DNA of 64,000 bases from Megalopta genalis. Taxonomy: Eukaryota > Arthropoda > Insecta > Hymenoptera > Halictidae. A program made the position numbers and the translations under genes. Positions 1 to 13,036 of this stretch are shown in pieces. The DNA is taken from assembly GCF_051020955.1 (NCBI RefSeq), contig NC_135013.1:34301302-34365301 (forward strand), in the 5' to 3' direction. How positions within the stretch are numbered: the stretch's first letter is position 1; every line of letters starts with the position of its first letter. The notes beneath the pieces were generated by a model, which made no database searches, had not been told where the DNA came from, and saw only the letters and a program-made list of their open reading frames with translations.

Positions 1-1531
1 CCCTTTCAGCAAATGCTCCAATTTAAATGTAATTGGACGGCGGATACAAAGACTCGAAATCACGTTAGCATGTCCATCGAATCGATCCTCCGAAATTCCT
101 TCGTCTCTCGCGCAATTTGCGTTTTACGAGCCCTCCATTTTCTTTTCCTCGCCGGCGAGTCTTCGCCTCGTTGCCTTCGTATACTTTATTCCTGCGAACG
201 CGCTCGAACGTCTCGTTTTCTTGCTCGAGGACCGAGTTTCTTAGAGACCTGGGCCTAGAATCGGTTGCTAATTCGCTGCTCGAGAATAATGAAATTTGAG
301 GATCGACGAGAGGAAACTCGTGACCGAGAAAGCATTCGCGCGGCGCCGATTCAACGCTGTCCTTTTTGGCACGTATCCTGCGTTTACTCGCACATATCCT
401 GATTTCACCGGTCGCATATTCGTATTCGGAGGATTCCTCGTCGTAGGAGTACGATAGAAACGGCGCCGCTTCTTCTTAATTTATTCGAGCCACCGAAAAC
501 TATCCATAATATTTCTCCAGGAAGTAATCCGCGGAAAGCCGAGCGCGCGGATGCACCTCTCTCTCCTCGGCGACCCGCCGCGAATGCTTGGGCGTAGTTT
601 CATAAAAATTCTTCATCCACGGGGAACGATCGTAAAATACGGGGCGAGTTCCCCGTGGCAAGAATACGACGGGGACACTCGGCGAGAGCAAATCGCCTTA
701 TTACGAGCGGTGGATCGCCTAGGCTCTAGACCCGCAGTCTTCCGGGATCGATAAATTCCTCGAAACTGGAGCGAGACCGCGTCGGCGGCGGCGGCGGCTC
801 TTTGAAAATGTTGCGCTTACATTCGGTCGCGCCGGTTGCCGTTGATAGGTCGAAAGATTGGATCAAGGCACAATTTGCTTCGCCGCGCGCGCCACCCCCG
901 CGAAACGCATAATCTGCACCGGGACATGTTTCACCTACGGCGGCCAGGTACCAAAATGTCAGGCACGAGCTGCACCGTGTGTCTGTCAGTTCCTCTGTTC
1001 GTGTCTGGAAAACTGCATACATCTCGCGCTGCCGAACCGTTCTCACGGCTGGGAACCGGACCGATTTTCGATTCCAATTGAACGGGGGTGGCCGGGGGGG
1101 GCGGCAGGTGCGAGGCTCTCTGATCTACAGGTCCGCGATCCAGCGTTTTTTCTTGGGCAACGAGAGACGGAAAAAGTACGCCGGGACATATACACACACA
1201 CCTGAAAAGGTATCGATCAATTATTTTTAGACACACGGTTTTCCGGGACTAACAGCCGCGGAGAGTTCGCCGAACCCGCCGATATACATATATGTATATT
1301 GACTCGCGGTACAAATTCTATAAGAGGATTATATTACCCTGATTACCCGCTATCGTATGACTGCCTCGCGTTACCTGCTTTCACGGTTCATTATCGGCGG
1401 GCCGGGTTATACGCTGACATTGAGCTGCGTCGTGGCCGCTATTCTTGTGCCCGAGTCTCGGGGGTTGCTTAATGAGCGATAAGCTTAACGAGCGGCGCAC
1501 CAGGTAAAAAACGAATCGAATTAATGCGTCC

Positions 1532-1785
1532 GGTGACAACGGGGTCACCGGTGACCGGCGCTCTCGACTCGACGGCATGTGCGAGTCGTCGGTGACCGTG
1601 CGGCAATACGTTTAATTATCGACTTCTTCTTCTGTTTGCTGTGGACGGGGATGCCGCCGGTGACTGGCGGATGACCGCGCGGTGACTAAAAAATTCCGTA
1701 AGTTAACTGTGACGAAGGCCACCCGGGACCGCGGTGTAATTAAGCGATTTATAGATTGTGTAATTTAAATGGCAAGGAGGTCACC
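1532..1785. promoter_or_regulatory. Cluster of GGTGACC/GGTCACC motifs
   Basis: Six or more copies of GGTGAC(C) or its complement lie within 255 bp: 1532, 1543-1549, 1550-1556, 1591, 1659, 1681 and 1779-1785. Two of them form the perfect palindrome GGTCACCGGTGACC at 1543-1556. GGTCA is the core half-site of nuclear receptors, so this could be a receptor-bound element, but the spacing is not a classic response element. The same word also occurs in the MITE near 40970, so an old repeat is an alternative. Confidence 0.35.
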
Positions 1786-2361
1786 GGCAGCGGATTAACC
1801 GACGCATCGGCTGATCGTGTTGGAATTAATTAGAAAAGCGTGGAATACGTGATCCACCGTTTCGATAAGCGAATCGATAACTAGAGTTAATTTCATTCGT
1901 AACTACGAATGTTACATATTTGTTGTTGCGTTTAAAACGCAAAATGTGCTTTGCATAATTGATGTTCGTTGCAGTGACGCGCGTACAGATTCGCGGTTTA
2001 AACACGAACGTCTTTCCCGCCTCAGATTTTTGCAAATGGCGGAGCATGGTTCCGCACGAACTTTCGAAACGCGAATGCTGCGATCGACGAACAATGCAAA
2101 TGCAATTGATATTTTAGATCTTAGAAGATAAATGCGGGGAGTGACGCAATTCAATCCTTTTATAGAATACGTTGTTATTTTGAAGATCAACGTTCGACGC
2201 GTTAATCCGCGGTTATGGTTCGGACAGTTTTGCTCGATGGCAGATAATGTTTAATTGTCGAATTATTAGTGCACCATTAGGCGATTAATCGCGGCGCGGC
2301 GGCCGCAAAAAGTAAAAGTTTGTACCCTCGAAGTTCAAATTCGATCGATCACCCAATTGGT

Positions 2362-2381
2362 TGACGTCACTGGTTACGTCA
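2362..2381. promoter_or_regulatory. Pair of CRE-like sites
   Basis: A perfect palindromic cAMP response element (TGACGTCA, 2362-2369) is followed 4 bp later by TTACGTCA (2374-2381). Both match the CREB/ATF binding consensus. No gene start is visible nearby, so the target is unknown; the next confirmed coding exon on this strand starts at 5036. Confidence 0.4.
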
Positions 2382-5035
2382 CATAGACGAAGATGGAGAA
2401 CGGCGAGTGGGGCGCGCGCCGCGCCGTCAGGTGCACAGCGGGGTTCTTCAAACCCTCCCCCCGAATAATAATACATTACGATGACAATGGGCCGTCATTT
2501 CGATAAATTGATAGCCTACGCCGCAAACATTTGTCGCCGTGACATTTTCCCTTGATTGTTCAATGACACCTTGGTTCGTCTTCCGCTAATCTTGAACTGC
2601 ATCTTGAACCAACGATTCGACTTTCTATCGATCGAAAAAGAAGAGGGGAATGAAAAAAGGATACAAATAAATTGCAGAAGAAAAGTCGCGATATGGACAG
2701 CTGGGAAATGACGAGGTCCAAAGAATATCGCTGTTACTTGAACAGATTTAAGCTACTGAAGAATAGTAAACACTGTGACGCATACTTTTAAAGCATCTCG
2801 TCGAATGTTCAAAGAAACTGACGATCTTTAAATACACCCAAGAATTGAATATTATTTTGCAAGGAACAAAAGAACGTCATCTGTGACTAACTTAAAATCA
2901 ACTACAATAGATGCACAGTAAACGTGACCAGCATAATCTGGTCGCAGAATCTTACTTTCAAATGCCACTGCTGTTCCAAACAGGATAATATTAAACTAGG
3001 AATTATTTCTATCAGATTATTCTGCGAGAACGTAATTTTGTATTGACTTGCAGCCTGTGACCATAATAACGTTGAACTTTATAAATAAAATAGTATCGTC
3101 GATTGAAGCTGACACACCGGCGCGACGCACGTACACTTCTTCCCCTTACTGTACACGGATATAGAGTACATGCAAAAATATTTGCACACAAGGAACGACG
3201 ATTATTCAATTCGGATCTCTTGTGCTCTTGTAATCATTCAATGAAATTCCAGCAAAATTCGTGCACATCGAATTCCGTCGGCTATGAATTTCAGTTCAGC
3301 CAGGTGTGTAACAACGACGTACAAAAATCCTATGTACAAAAAGAAAAGAAAATCAATGAAATTAAACCGAATCAATGTGCATGTACCGTCTGCGTGGAGA
3401 CGAACACTTTTGTGGCCCACTGTACGTTTTTCCGTGTAAAACGGACAAAGGACTACCCGATAGTTACATAAAACCAGGATATGCTCGATGCATGAAAATA
3501 GATAATCTTCTCTATGTGGCCGGCGTTTTTGTATAACCGGAAACACGTAGTTGGCAATAGATCTGACTGCTAAATTGTTTGAAAAAACAAATCGATCACG
3601 TTACGTTTGTCGCGTGCATGCACATACATACCGATCCGTCGTCAGGACTCAATCAGTTCTCTTTGTTTCCTTGGTTCTCTGGTACAATGGTGTATCACGT
3701 ATGCACGCACACACGCACCAGCAATCATACGCAACTACCGCGATTATCCCATTGCGAGGTGTCTATCGTTTTTGTCTAGTTAATCCTGACAGAGACAGAG
3801 AGAAAGATATAGAACGGTTCTTCCTCAATCAGTAAAGCAGATTCAACCAGTTCTACGGTGCGAGTATCGATGCACTCGTTCCCGCGTGTGCAGTGATCCA
3901 ATTTAACAAGGTAACTAGTAATTTCTAGATTTTTCGGGCTATCGTGATCAGACGACAAGGATTACTGGCGCACCGATAACCGAGCCTATCGATGAAAACA
4001 TCTTCCTCGTTCTTCGAACGTTCGTTTGTTATTTGACGCGCGTACCATAACATAACCCGGACAGCTGTTAACGTTTGTTTTCGTTGCGGTTGCAGGCCCT
4101 GATTTCTGATCGCACTGATTTCGCAGCGTCGCAGTGCGATGCTTCGGCACTTCGAGCGGGATAAAATTGAATCTCGATAACGACGCGTGAAATCGCATCC
4201 CGCGAATCATCGGAAGCTTCGATTCAAATTGTAAAATCATTGAATCGTTTATGTTGTTCTATTAAAACGACAATATCGTATTCAATGGCTCTTACTCGAT
4301 CGAATGGCTTGATACGTACTGTTCATCTTCCGACGAAACGAATGTTGCACCATTCAATGCATCGCTGTATCGCTATCGTGATTCGATAGATTGCTGAAAT
4401 ATCGCAATATGCGTTGCAACGATTTAAATCGACGAGATCGATCGAAGAATTCAAACACTACGACGGTTAATCGAAGCTGTCTATTAACCCCCCCGTACGC
4501 TCCTCGCGAAATCCTTGAATTCTCTATGATTGGGTAGCGACTTGTTTGTTTAATTTAACCAGTTCGGTCTAGTTCGTAATTTCATATTTTGAAGAGCGAA
4601 ACGATCGAGCTAACTCGGCTCTAGATAAATCCTACTTAAAAGAATGTTTCGTGGATTTTTTTAGGAGCGCGTAGAGGGGTCAGATGTTTCTCAATTTTCG
4701 AGTGTATGCGAAGAAATTTTTGGGTATCGAGTGACGGGAACGGCGTTCGCTATCGGAACAGCTGTTGCTACATTTGTTCTCGGTGGGGTTGCAGTTGCAG
4801 GCCCTGTTTCCGACCGTGTTCGCAGCGTCGCCGCGAGAGCGCGGCTTAGGCAACTCAATAAAATCCAAAGAGCGCCGGACGGGCGGTGTTCCGCGAAGCG
4901 TGATGAGTTTGACAGCTCCCGCGTACCGTGGCTCTCTCAAAAGCAGAAAATAAGATCGATGTCAAAGATGCGGCCACGAAGAGATCCTTAACGCGTCTCC
5001 GTACACATCCACGCAAGACCGTCTAATATGGCAGA

Positions 5036-8000
5036 ATGGCTGGGCATAGAATCCTCACGCTGATACTCTTCCTGGCAGGTGAGCAACCGAGAGATAGAAA
5101 GAGAGAGGAGAGATTCGCTCAGCCGTGAGCGCACCTGCCGATCAATGTGACACACCGACCGTTCGTTCGGTGCTCGTGCGCTTGGATACGTACACCGTGC
5201 GAATCGGGCTAAGTACACGATCGTTACGATTCAGGGTCGAGTTATGCAAATTTCACTAAGTATCTTGTTTTTTTCCACACACACACTCCGATCTGACCCG
5301 CGGAGATCCAAGCTCTAGCGTTCCGGCGAGTCCATTGATCGGTAGAACGTCGATTCTATATTTTCGTACTCGATCTATCAGACGCATGTCACTCGTACCT
5401 GTACAATGTATATATAGTCGATTAATTCGCGTACGGGATGTACGGTTTGTTTATGCAGAACCGTGTTCAACACGCCGTAAACATACGGGCACATAAACTG
5501 TGCGTCGCGACTGGCATACCTGTCTCATCCGAAACGATTCTTTTACTTTCGCTTTTTCATTTGAAATATGATTTGACAGTTGCGAATCTACACGCTACCT
5601 GTACCATTTTAATATACATTAGCTGTTTGGTATGTCGACGACTTCGAACAATTTTTTTTTCATTATTATTTCTTCTATAACTAAATCTTATGCGATAATT
5701 AAACAAGTTTTATTATGTAGAGTTTTAATGCTTTTACGTTGTATAACTTTTTATATAAAATTTGATTATTTGTATAATAAGATTATTCTAATTCTTAACA
5801 TATGTATTGTATATAATTATGGTAGTTAAAGGCCTTGTTATGATTTCTAGCATGGCAGGAAGCAGTAACTTTGGTGCCAGTGCATTTTGTCGCTGTAGAC
5901 GTTGGTCAGAACTTGACTTTACCTTGTGCAGAAGAAGATGCACTACCACAGTCAGGTGGAACTATTGGAGTGTTGTGGATAAGAGAGGGACGCGAGGATG
6001 AACAAATTGGACGACTAAAGGTTGAGTCTAATGGAGCTTTGGAACTTATCAATGTTAGCGCGGATGATGCTGGGAACTATTCATGCACCTTAGATGATGA
6101 TCACGATGCTGTCAAGACTAGGATTAATGTACAAGTTAGAAGTAAGTCATTAAATTTCTAACAACATCTGTAATGTAATTTCTGACATTGATATTATCGT
6201 TATTATCTTATTCTTCAGCTCCTCCTCCAGCTTTACATAATGTATGGGTAAAACCATCCACAATATTGGCAAATATTCTTTGGGAAGTAGCTGGCACAGG
6301 TGGTTATCCTATCATAGATTTCACTGCCGAATATCGTCTTAAACCGAATGTGGGTGAAGAACCAGAAGACTGGAAGCCTATTGTTCCAACGCACATTCCA
6401 CCAAATTCTGTAATTTACTCTAACAACACAATATTCATTTCATGTTACCAGTCATTAACTAATTTGCCTTAAACGAATGATTTTGTAGAGGCAAATTGAT
6501 GTTTATCACTTGGTGCCAAACACGACGTATTCTTTCCGAGTGTGGGCAACAAATCAGCTGGGAAGAGGAGAGATCGTTGAGGTCGAAGGTCACACGCATC
6601 ACAGTGTCGAGGAATTAGGTACAGATCTACCGCTTAACGAATTCACAGAGTACAACTCTGCATGTGCAGAATGTATTATTATTTATAATTGACAATTATT
6701 TCAGAACTTGCAAGACATCTCTTATCAGGTGTAGAAAATTTTGACACTCGTGTCTGGGTGGCAGCGGTAGGCATAGTTATGGGTACACTTATGATTCTTG
6801 GTATAGGTACTTGTTACCTCCTCTATCGTGAGTGCAAAGTACCCTGTAAGCATTTCCTGGTAACTTTATCTAAGAGCTTTTGCTTCTACTCTTTCTCTTT
6901 CATGCTATTTATTTCTGCTGAGGAAACACACTTACTTCCGCGCGAGTAAATCCGATATAATAGAACAATGTAATATTGTGTAATTTTAAGAGCAACTACA
7001 AACCGTGTAATGTATTCTATCTAATGAAGAAGATCTGCAGCAGAAACGATAGCATCACTAACCACTTGACTTATCTATGGCCCTGATCTCTAGCTTTCTT
7101 TACATCAGCCATTCTCCTTTCAATCAATTTAGTGCTATTCTAATACAGAACCAATTATCTTCCACTGATATTTCCCTACTGCAAGCGCTCTGCAAATTTT
7201 ATTAGCATTTAACAAATTTTCTAGTATTTTAACTTTTAAAAACTTACTAGCATCTTAATGAATCTATCGTACCATATACCAGTTTAACAATAACACTCTC
7301 TTAACTTTTGCACTGAACACTTTACAACATAGAGCACTAAATTAATCTGTAACATATTTTTACCTTTTTCTATACAGTTTGCCTGACAGTAGCACCTTCT
7401 ACACTCCTCATAGGAATGAAACCTGAATCTCTTACGAATAGATTTCATCAGCCACCAAACTTACTATCTACATTGTTCACCAAGGAACTTTATTGTCCTA
7501 TTTGTTACTAACTTTTTTGTAAAACATTTTGTGTGTCCGATATATAAGCTTTGGTGGTTTGTATAAAATTTGGTATGCAGAATGATTAGTGTAATGAATA
7601 GAGAGTAATGTAATAGTGATAGAGCATTATGGCCTAGATAATATTATGTGCTATTAGTGGATCTTTGACTGTACAAAACATAGGTCAAAGGTAGCACATA
7701 CATTTGCTGGGTAAGAAATGCGTTCACTGTACAGATTGAATTCCAAATGTTATCTTACAAACTTTTGATTTTTTGATGTATATATTGCAAAGATGTTTCT
7801 GGATCCAATATATATGTAGCCCAGCAAAATATTGGTAAAGGGAGAGGGTAGAAGCTAATATAACTCGTGGCCTAGACCAATGAAAATTAATCTCCGTTCC
7901 CGAATTGCAGCGCAGCTGGAGGAGCAGGAAGTGATTGAGCTGGTTCCCAACATCATTCTGAATCCAGGATTTTTCGACGAAAGAACAGAACACATTCCGC

Positions 8001-8074
8001 AAGACGAGAACTTCAATAACCAAACGACGACGCGTCTGAACAATAACAGCGTCGTGCAACCTAGGCGACTTTAG
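5036..8074 (+). CDS. Ig + fibronectin III type I membrane protein
   Basis: Exons: 5036-5078, 5851-6141, 6219-6409, 6489-6618, 6705-6845 (alternative donor at 6827), 7911-8074. All phases agree and give about 319 aa (313 with the inner donor). Exon 1 encodes a signal peptide (MAGHRILTLILFLA). Exon 2 is one Ig domain with the two cysteines (TLPC and NYSC), the core Trp (VLWIRE) and the DAGNYSC hallmark. Exons 3 and 4 form one FN3 domain ending in TTYSFRVWATNQLGRGE. Exon 5 carries one membrane helix after DTRVWVAAVG, then a stop-transfer RECK if the outer donor is used. The tail is short, acidic to polar, with no kinase or phosphatase domain. It is probably a cell-surface adhesion or recognition protein of the Ig superfamily. 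I do not recognise the exact orthologue. An extra exon between 6845 and 7911 cannot be excluded. Confidence 0.75.
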
Positions 8075-11000
8075 TAACTAAATACTTAGGTTTTTGTGGC
8101 TTTTTTTATTAACAAGTGGCTTGAGCACAATTTATGTGTCACCTTAAACGTAAGTAATATGAGAATTACCGAAACGATGGCCTCGAATAACCAGTGTAAC
8201 GATGAGAGAGCACTTAACGAACCAGGTAAGCGATGAAACTTATACCATCATCGCGAACACCTAAAACCTGTTTTGTGTTTGTAATCAGACAGTCGAGGAA
8301 ATCGAGATTCTGTACGCTTTGAGCGTAAGTCGCGCGAAGGAAGTTAAATTTTTCACTTACAATACAATGTAAAGTGTTCAAAAGCGTACGTAAAGACTCT
8401 GCTAGGTTTTGTGAAACGGAGTAGCACATTTTTGAGGAAGTTTACCAGGACGTTCCAACACTGAAATTCGATAATGTTATTGCTCATTGATCGAGCTTAA
8501 AGTAACGAACTCCTGTAAGCCAAAAGGAATATTCTTAGTAAGACTGTAATTCTAAGAACAAAGAAACAAAAATTTTTTTGTGAAAACTGAAGTCACGCAA
8601 ACATTAATCTTAATGTCGAACAACGCATTCATCTTACATTCTGCATGAATCGAAACGTCTTTTGTACGCAATTATTTTTAGCCGTTACCACTGAGAACAA
8701 AAAAATATGAAATTTTAAATGGACAATATCATGCAGAAAGTAAGATTTTTGTCCGCAACACAAATCATCCGATTGAACAGATTTTGTCAAATACGACAAA
8801 CGAAGGCTTGCTTACTGCCGTTTTAAGGTGTGCAGAAGTCGTTGGTGAAAAAGTTCCTTTTTTGTGTCTTTCTAAAAGTTATTGTTTATTTATTGTTGTT
8901 GTAAGAGCGCGTTTGTTTTTTAAGGATATTTTAATAATTTCTTTTCGACAGAGAGCTTAAATGTTGAAATTGAAGCACATGTTGTATGTTCTTTCTAGGG
9001 AAAATCCTGTGATTCAGAAATTGTGCAATTGTAAAGACCATAGTACTCTAACTGTAAAGATAATTCTACTATGTTAACGTTATTTATAGCGGTATGCTAT
9101 TTCCCATACTTTGAACTTTGCATGTGATCGATCGAACATCGTCTAATGCTTCAACATGCTTTTGCACTACCTTAACAACAAATGCAATACTGCTATTGAA
9201 TTACTGATAATGTGTAAAATCAAATTTCATCAAAAGAAATTCTTAACAGATAGCACAATTCCATAATGAATAAGTTCCAGTATACAGTGTTAGGAAAAAG
9301 CGAACAAAAAATCCATTAGTCTCCGTGATATCGAGCAATTACTCTTGGGACACCGTGTATTTCGGTTGAGAATCATTCCATTCGTATTAGCAGTAAATAT
9401 AGGGCAGAGGTAGAATAAGTTAAAATATTTTGGATATCATCTTTGATAGGATCACGTTTGATAATCGATCATCGAGACAAGTCTTTTCAGAGAATATTCA
9501 TTTGTAATGAAACATAATATCATCCAACACGAATCACATAAATGAAGAAAATATTAACGTAGTCAATCAATAAGGTTGATGATTTCGATAAGAGTTCTTC
9601 CTGTACAAACAAATATACAATTATTTTCCACAATTTACACGTAGTACCATATCAGAAGTTCGTCGTTGCGTAAAATTCATTATAAAAGCATTATGTAATG
9701 AGTGCTTAGTGTAGATGCTTCTTTTGTTAAAAAAAAAAACAATTTTTTTCAATATTTATTTTTAACAATTTGAACGGAATTCTTTGCATAAGGAAAGGTT
9801 CAGAAGGTTGTACATTTTTGTTTCATTGCTATTTGTTAAAGCACTCCAAGTGATGAATATGGAAATGGTTGTGGAAATTGATTCTTGTCTGTATTAGTCT
9901 TTCATCCGTTACTAGTAAAGCTCATGTTGTCAGAAACATAATACCTTAACGATTCTACTTAATACAAATATGTAAGTTAAAAATCTTGCTTTTTGTCAAT
10001 ACGAGGAGAGATGACAGAAAGCAAATTTGGTGCACGCAGGTTGTATAAAAATTGGTTGTGCGTTGTTACATTGAGGCTTCATGATCTGTTCCTCCCTTGT
10101 ACGTAATCTAATTAGGGGTGAACAGATTCAGTTCAGCTTCGTACTATGCACTCTGTGTTGTGAATGGTATATATATATAAATATTCTATGCGCTAATGAA
10201 AAATAATATGATAATAACAATAATGATAATGATATAAATATATATATTTATATAGCCGAGGCATCATAATATTTTAGCTATAAGCAAAGACAATTTTTTA
10301 TATAACTAACGATTATGCCGGAACGCAATGATAATATTTATCTACATATTCATATAGGTAATTTTGTGCTATGATATCGAGCTTCAAGAGTGATCTGATA
10401 GGTTTGCTCGTTAAGAATATCTCATGTAGAGAATCATGTTCCTCTTTCCTTTTAGACGAGTCGTATTTTGCATTCCTACTTTGATAGAGTTTTTACAATG
10501 CAGAACAAATTGTTTTGTCAAATTTTTTATCAGTGGTATATATTTTTTGATAAATTCATAGTATACGTACGATCGATACGATACATTTCTCTCCATAAAA
10601 ACATTAGCATTGATTTACAGGGATTTACAGAGATTTACAGAGTTCAGTATTGACAATTACTTCATGACTCGACACTTCATGTCTCATGCACATTCTCAAC
10701 TATGAATATAATCACTTATTTCTGCTGACATATATAACAATAGGTGTACTGTAAGTTAAATGTTTAACTGTCTCTATCAAAGCTATCTGGTGAAGGCATA
10801 GGTTTTACATTTAGTGGCATTAACACGATGCAGCCTGATAAAAAAGAAGTATAAATGTAACTTGATATATAAAGCGAAAAATTATTCTTATAACTACCAG
10901 CTGCTACAAGAACTAACAATAATGCTTAGTCTTCTGTGTTTAGAGGTCTGCCATTGCATACCGTAAAAGATCTGCATATCTACCTATGCAATATAGGATG

Positions 11001-13036
11001 TTCACAAAATGACTTTTATCACGTTAGGAATACAATCAATAAAATAATATCATTAAAGGCAATATTATATAGTAAGGTAACGATCACGGTCTCTTTTTTG
11101 ATAGAATGAATAGTATTTTTTTAGAAATCATGGGAAATAACTCTCTCTTATTATTTTCATAATTAGGAACTCCAAAATTAATTGTCATTATATAAAAATC
11201 AAAAGCGCACCACTGAAATTGATTCTTTACAATAGAACGTTTTTTATCTTTTTATATCGAAAAGCTATTTTGAAGCCCTCACAATGTAACATAGATATAT
11301 ATTTTTATGAGGTAGATCAAGATTATATAAACCGAAATCTATACCTACAGTAATAATGGCAGATATTTTGCGTTTATACTATCATAAAAGAGTTTATGAT
11401 TTGTAGAAATATCAGTTCCAATTTCTACCTTATTTTTCATCATTGATCATATTTTTAAAACGTGAAGCTATGAAATGCAACATATGCATAACGTTCATCG
11501 TTATACATCTGTACTTGGCGGTAATGCATTAATATATTTACTTCACATAGCACGCTCATGTGAAATATATACTAAGTACATAAAGCACTAGACCATAGAA
11601 TAGTATAATGGTTGCCAGTAGCACCATGGATCGTCCCTACATACATATTACCTGCCGATGACATACCAGAGAGAGAAAAAAACGCAACGTGGTTTTTACA
11701 AAAAGCTTATGCTCTTTGTGTTTTGCATGTAAGATTTTTATATGATACGTATTTGCAAAGAAAAGCAGTTGTAAATACCGACATGATTTGAAAAACCTAC
11801 TTTTTGTAAAAACTACACGTCTGTCGTGTCATTGTCTATTAGAGTAATAATATTAGTTTTATACCTTTAACTTAAGTGATAGTAAATGATATTTATAATG
11901 GTAATTAATTGATGGTATTCATCTTTGTATTAATTCTCTATTGAGTTATATGATATTATGTACGATCTGCGATCCAAAGTGTTTTTTCATTGTTTCTCGA
12001 AATGGTTAAGCTAATTGTTTATTTTATAAAAAGAAAAATGTGAAAGTAGGTATGAAGCAAAATTTGTATATACTGTCCGTGCATTATTGTTTTGTTTCTA
12101 TATTTTGTATAAATTGTTAAAAAGGAATGCTTCATTATATTAATTTCTTTTATTTATGATAAATATACTGTGTCGCTTTATTGTTATTTAATATTTAATA
12201 ATACTCCACATACATATAGTATTGTTCACGCTGAGTCAGTGTTAATATTAGTTTTAAACTGTTGTACGAATTCATTCTATGGCTATTATACATGGCTATA
12301 GCATTTAGAAAAGAGTTTTCCTGACATGTTCACAGTTTGTTTTACAAACTATATACAATGCACATTTCATCACGTACAAATCCTGTATTAGAAAGACAAA
12401 AAATATGGAAAAATGTGTAATAATGCTTGATTTAAGAGTTGTTTAAATATTTTTGTGGGAAAAAATAAAGAAAGTCAAGGTTGTGCTTGAATATCTAATA
12501 CTATCATTAGTTAGAGTATAGCTTTCATACTACAGATAAAGACATTAGTTACATATCAGAAGATCATTTTATTCAATTTTACACTTACATTTATGTGCTG
12601 ATAGCAACACTGCTTTAAAACATTTTCAGGAGAGTAGCTCATACTCTCATTCGTATATAAAAAATGAGACTTTTATTTATTCTGATCATTTGTTAATTTG
12701 TTTTCCTCATCAAATAATGTTCATTATCAAACTGCAATCTGAATGAGAAATACAAGTAGTACTAAAACACTTAAGTACATATTTTTCTTTTAGTAGAGAT
12801 TTGCTGATTCTTTTCATTGCATTACTATAGCAATGACTTGACCAATATACTTAATGATACTATACGTACTACATGTAGTTCTAATTCTACATTTTTATCA
12901 CGATGGTTGTCACAATGGTTGTCACTATAATCACAGCATTTCATATAAGAAATCATACAGATTTATTTATAAAAATCATTAATAATATTGGTACAATAAA
13001 TAATCATTCATAACAGATGACCGTTATTTATTTTCT
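8075..13036. other. AT-rich 3' UTR / intergenic stretch
   Basis: About 5 kb of AT-rich sequence without a credible reading frame. The first part is likely the long 3' UTR of the Ig/FN3 gene. Several AATAAA-like hexamers occur, for example near 12465, so the true transcript end is unclear. The last ~75 bases belong to the 3' UTR of RRP40 on the other strand. TA-rich simple sequence lies around 10165-10265. Confidence 0.5.
12962..12967 (-). terminator. Probable poly(A) signal of RRP40
   Basis: TTTATT on the plus strand is AATAAA on the minus strand, about 70 bases downstream of the RRP40 stop codon. The position suits a short 3' UTR. It is assigned by position only. Confidence 0.4.

Larger units (their letters stand above)
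1..5035. other. Gene-free CpG-rich upstream region
   Basis: No reading frame here looks like a conserved protein, and open frames are short and overlap on both strands. The first 1.2 kb is CpG-rich. It holds a GGTGACC/GGTCACC motif cluster (1532-1785), two CRE-like sites (2362-2381) and a diverged 70-bp duplication (4061-4132 and 4758-4831). The last part (about 4.7-5.03 kb) is probably promoter and 5' UTR of the Ig/FN3 gene that starts at 5036. Regulatory roles are inferred. Confidence 0.5.

Noticed and set aside
4731..4991. 86-codon frame MTGTAFAIGTAVATFVLGGV with a hydrophobic start
   Set aside because: It overlaps the duplicated non-coding block and ends just before the real signal-peptide exon. 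The start is not an ATG and I see no homology.
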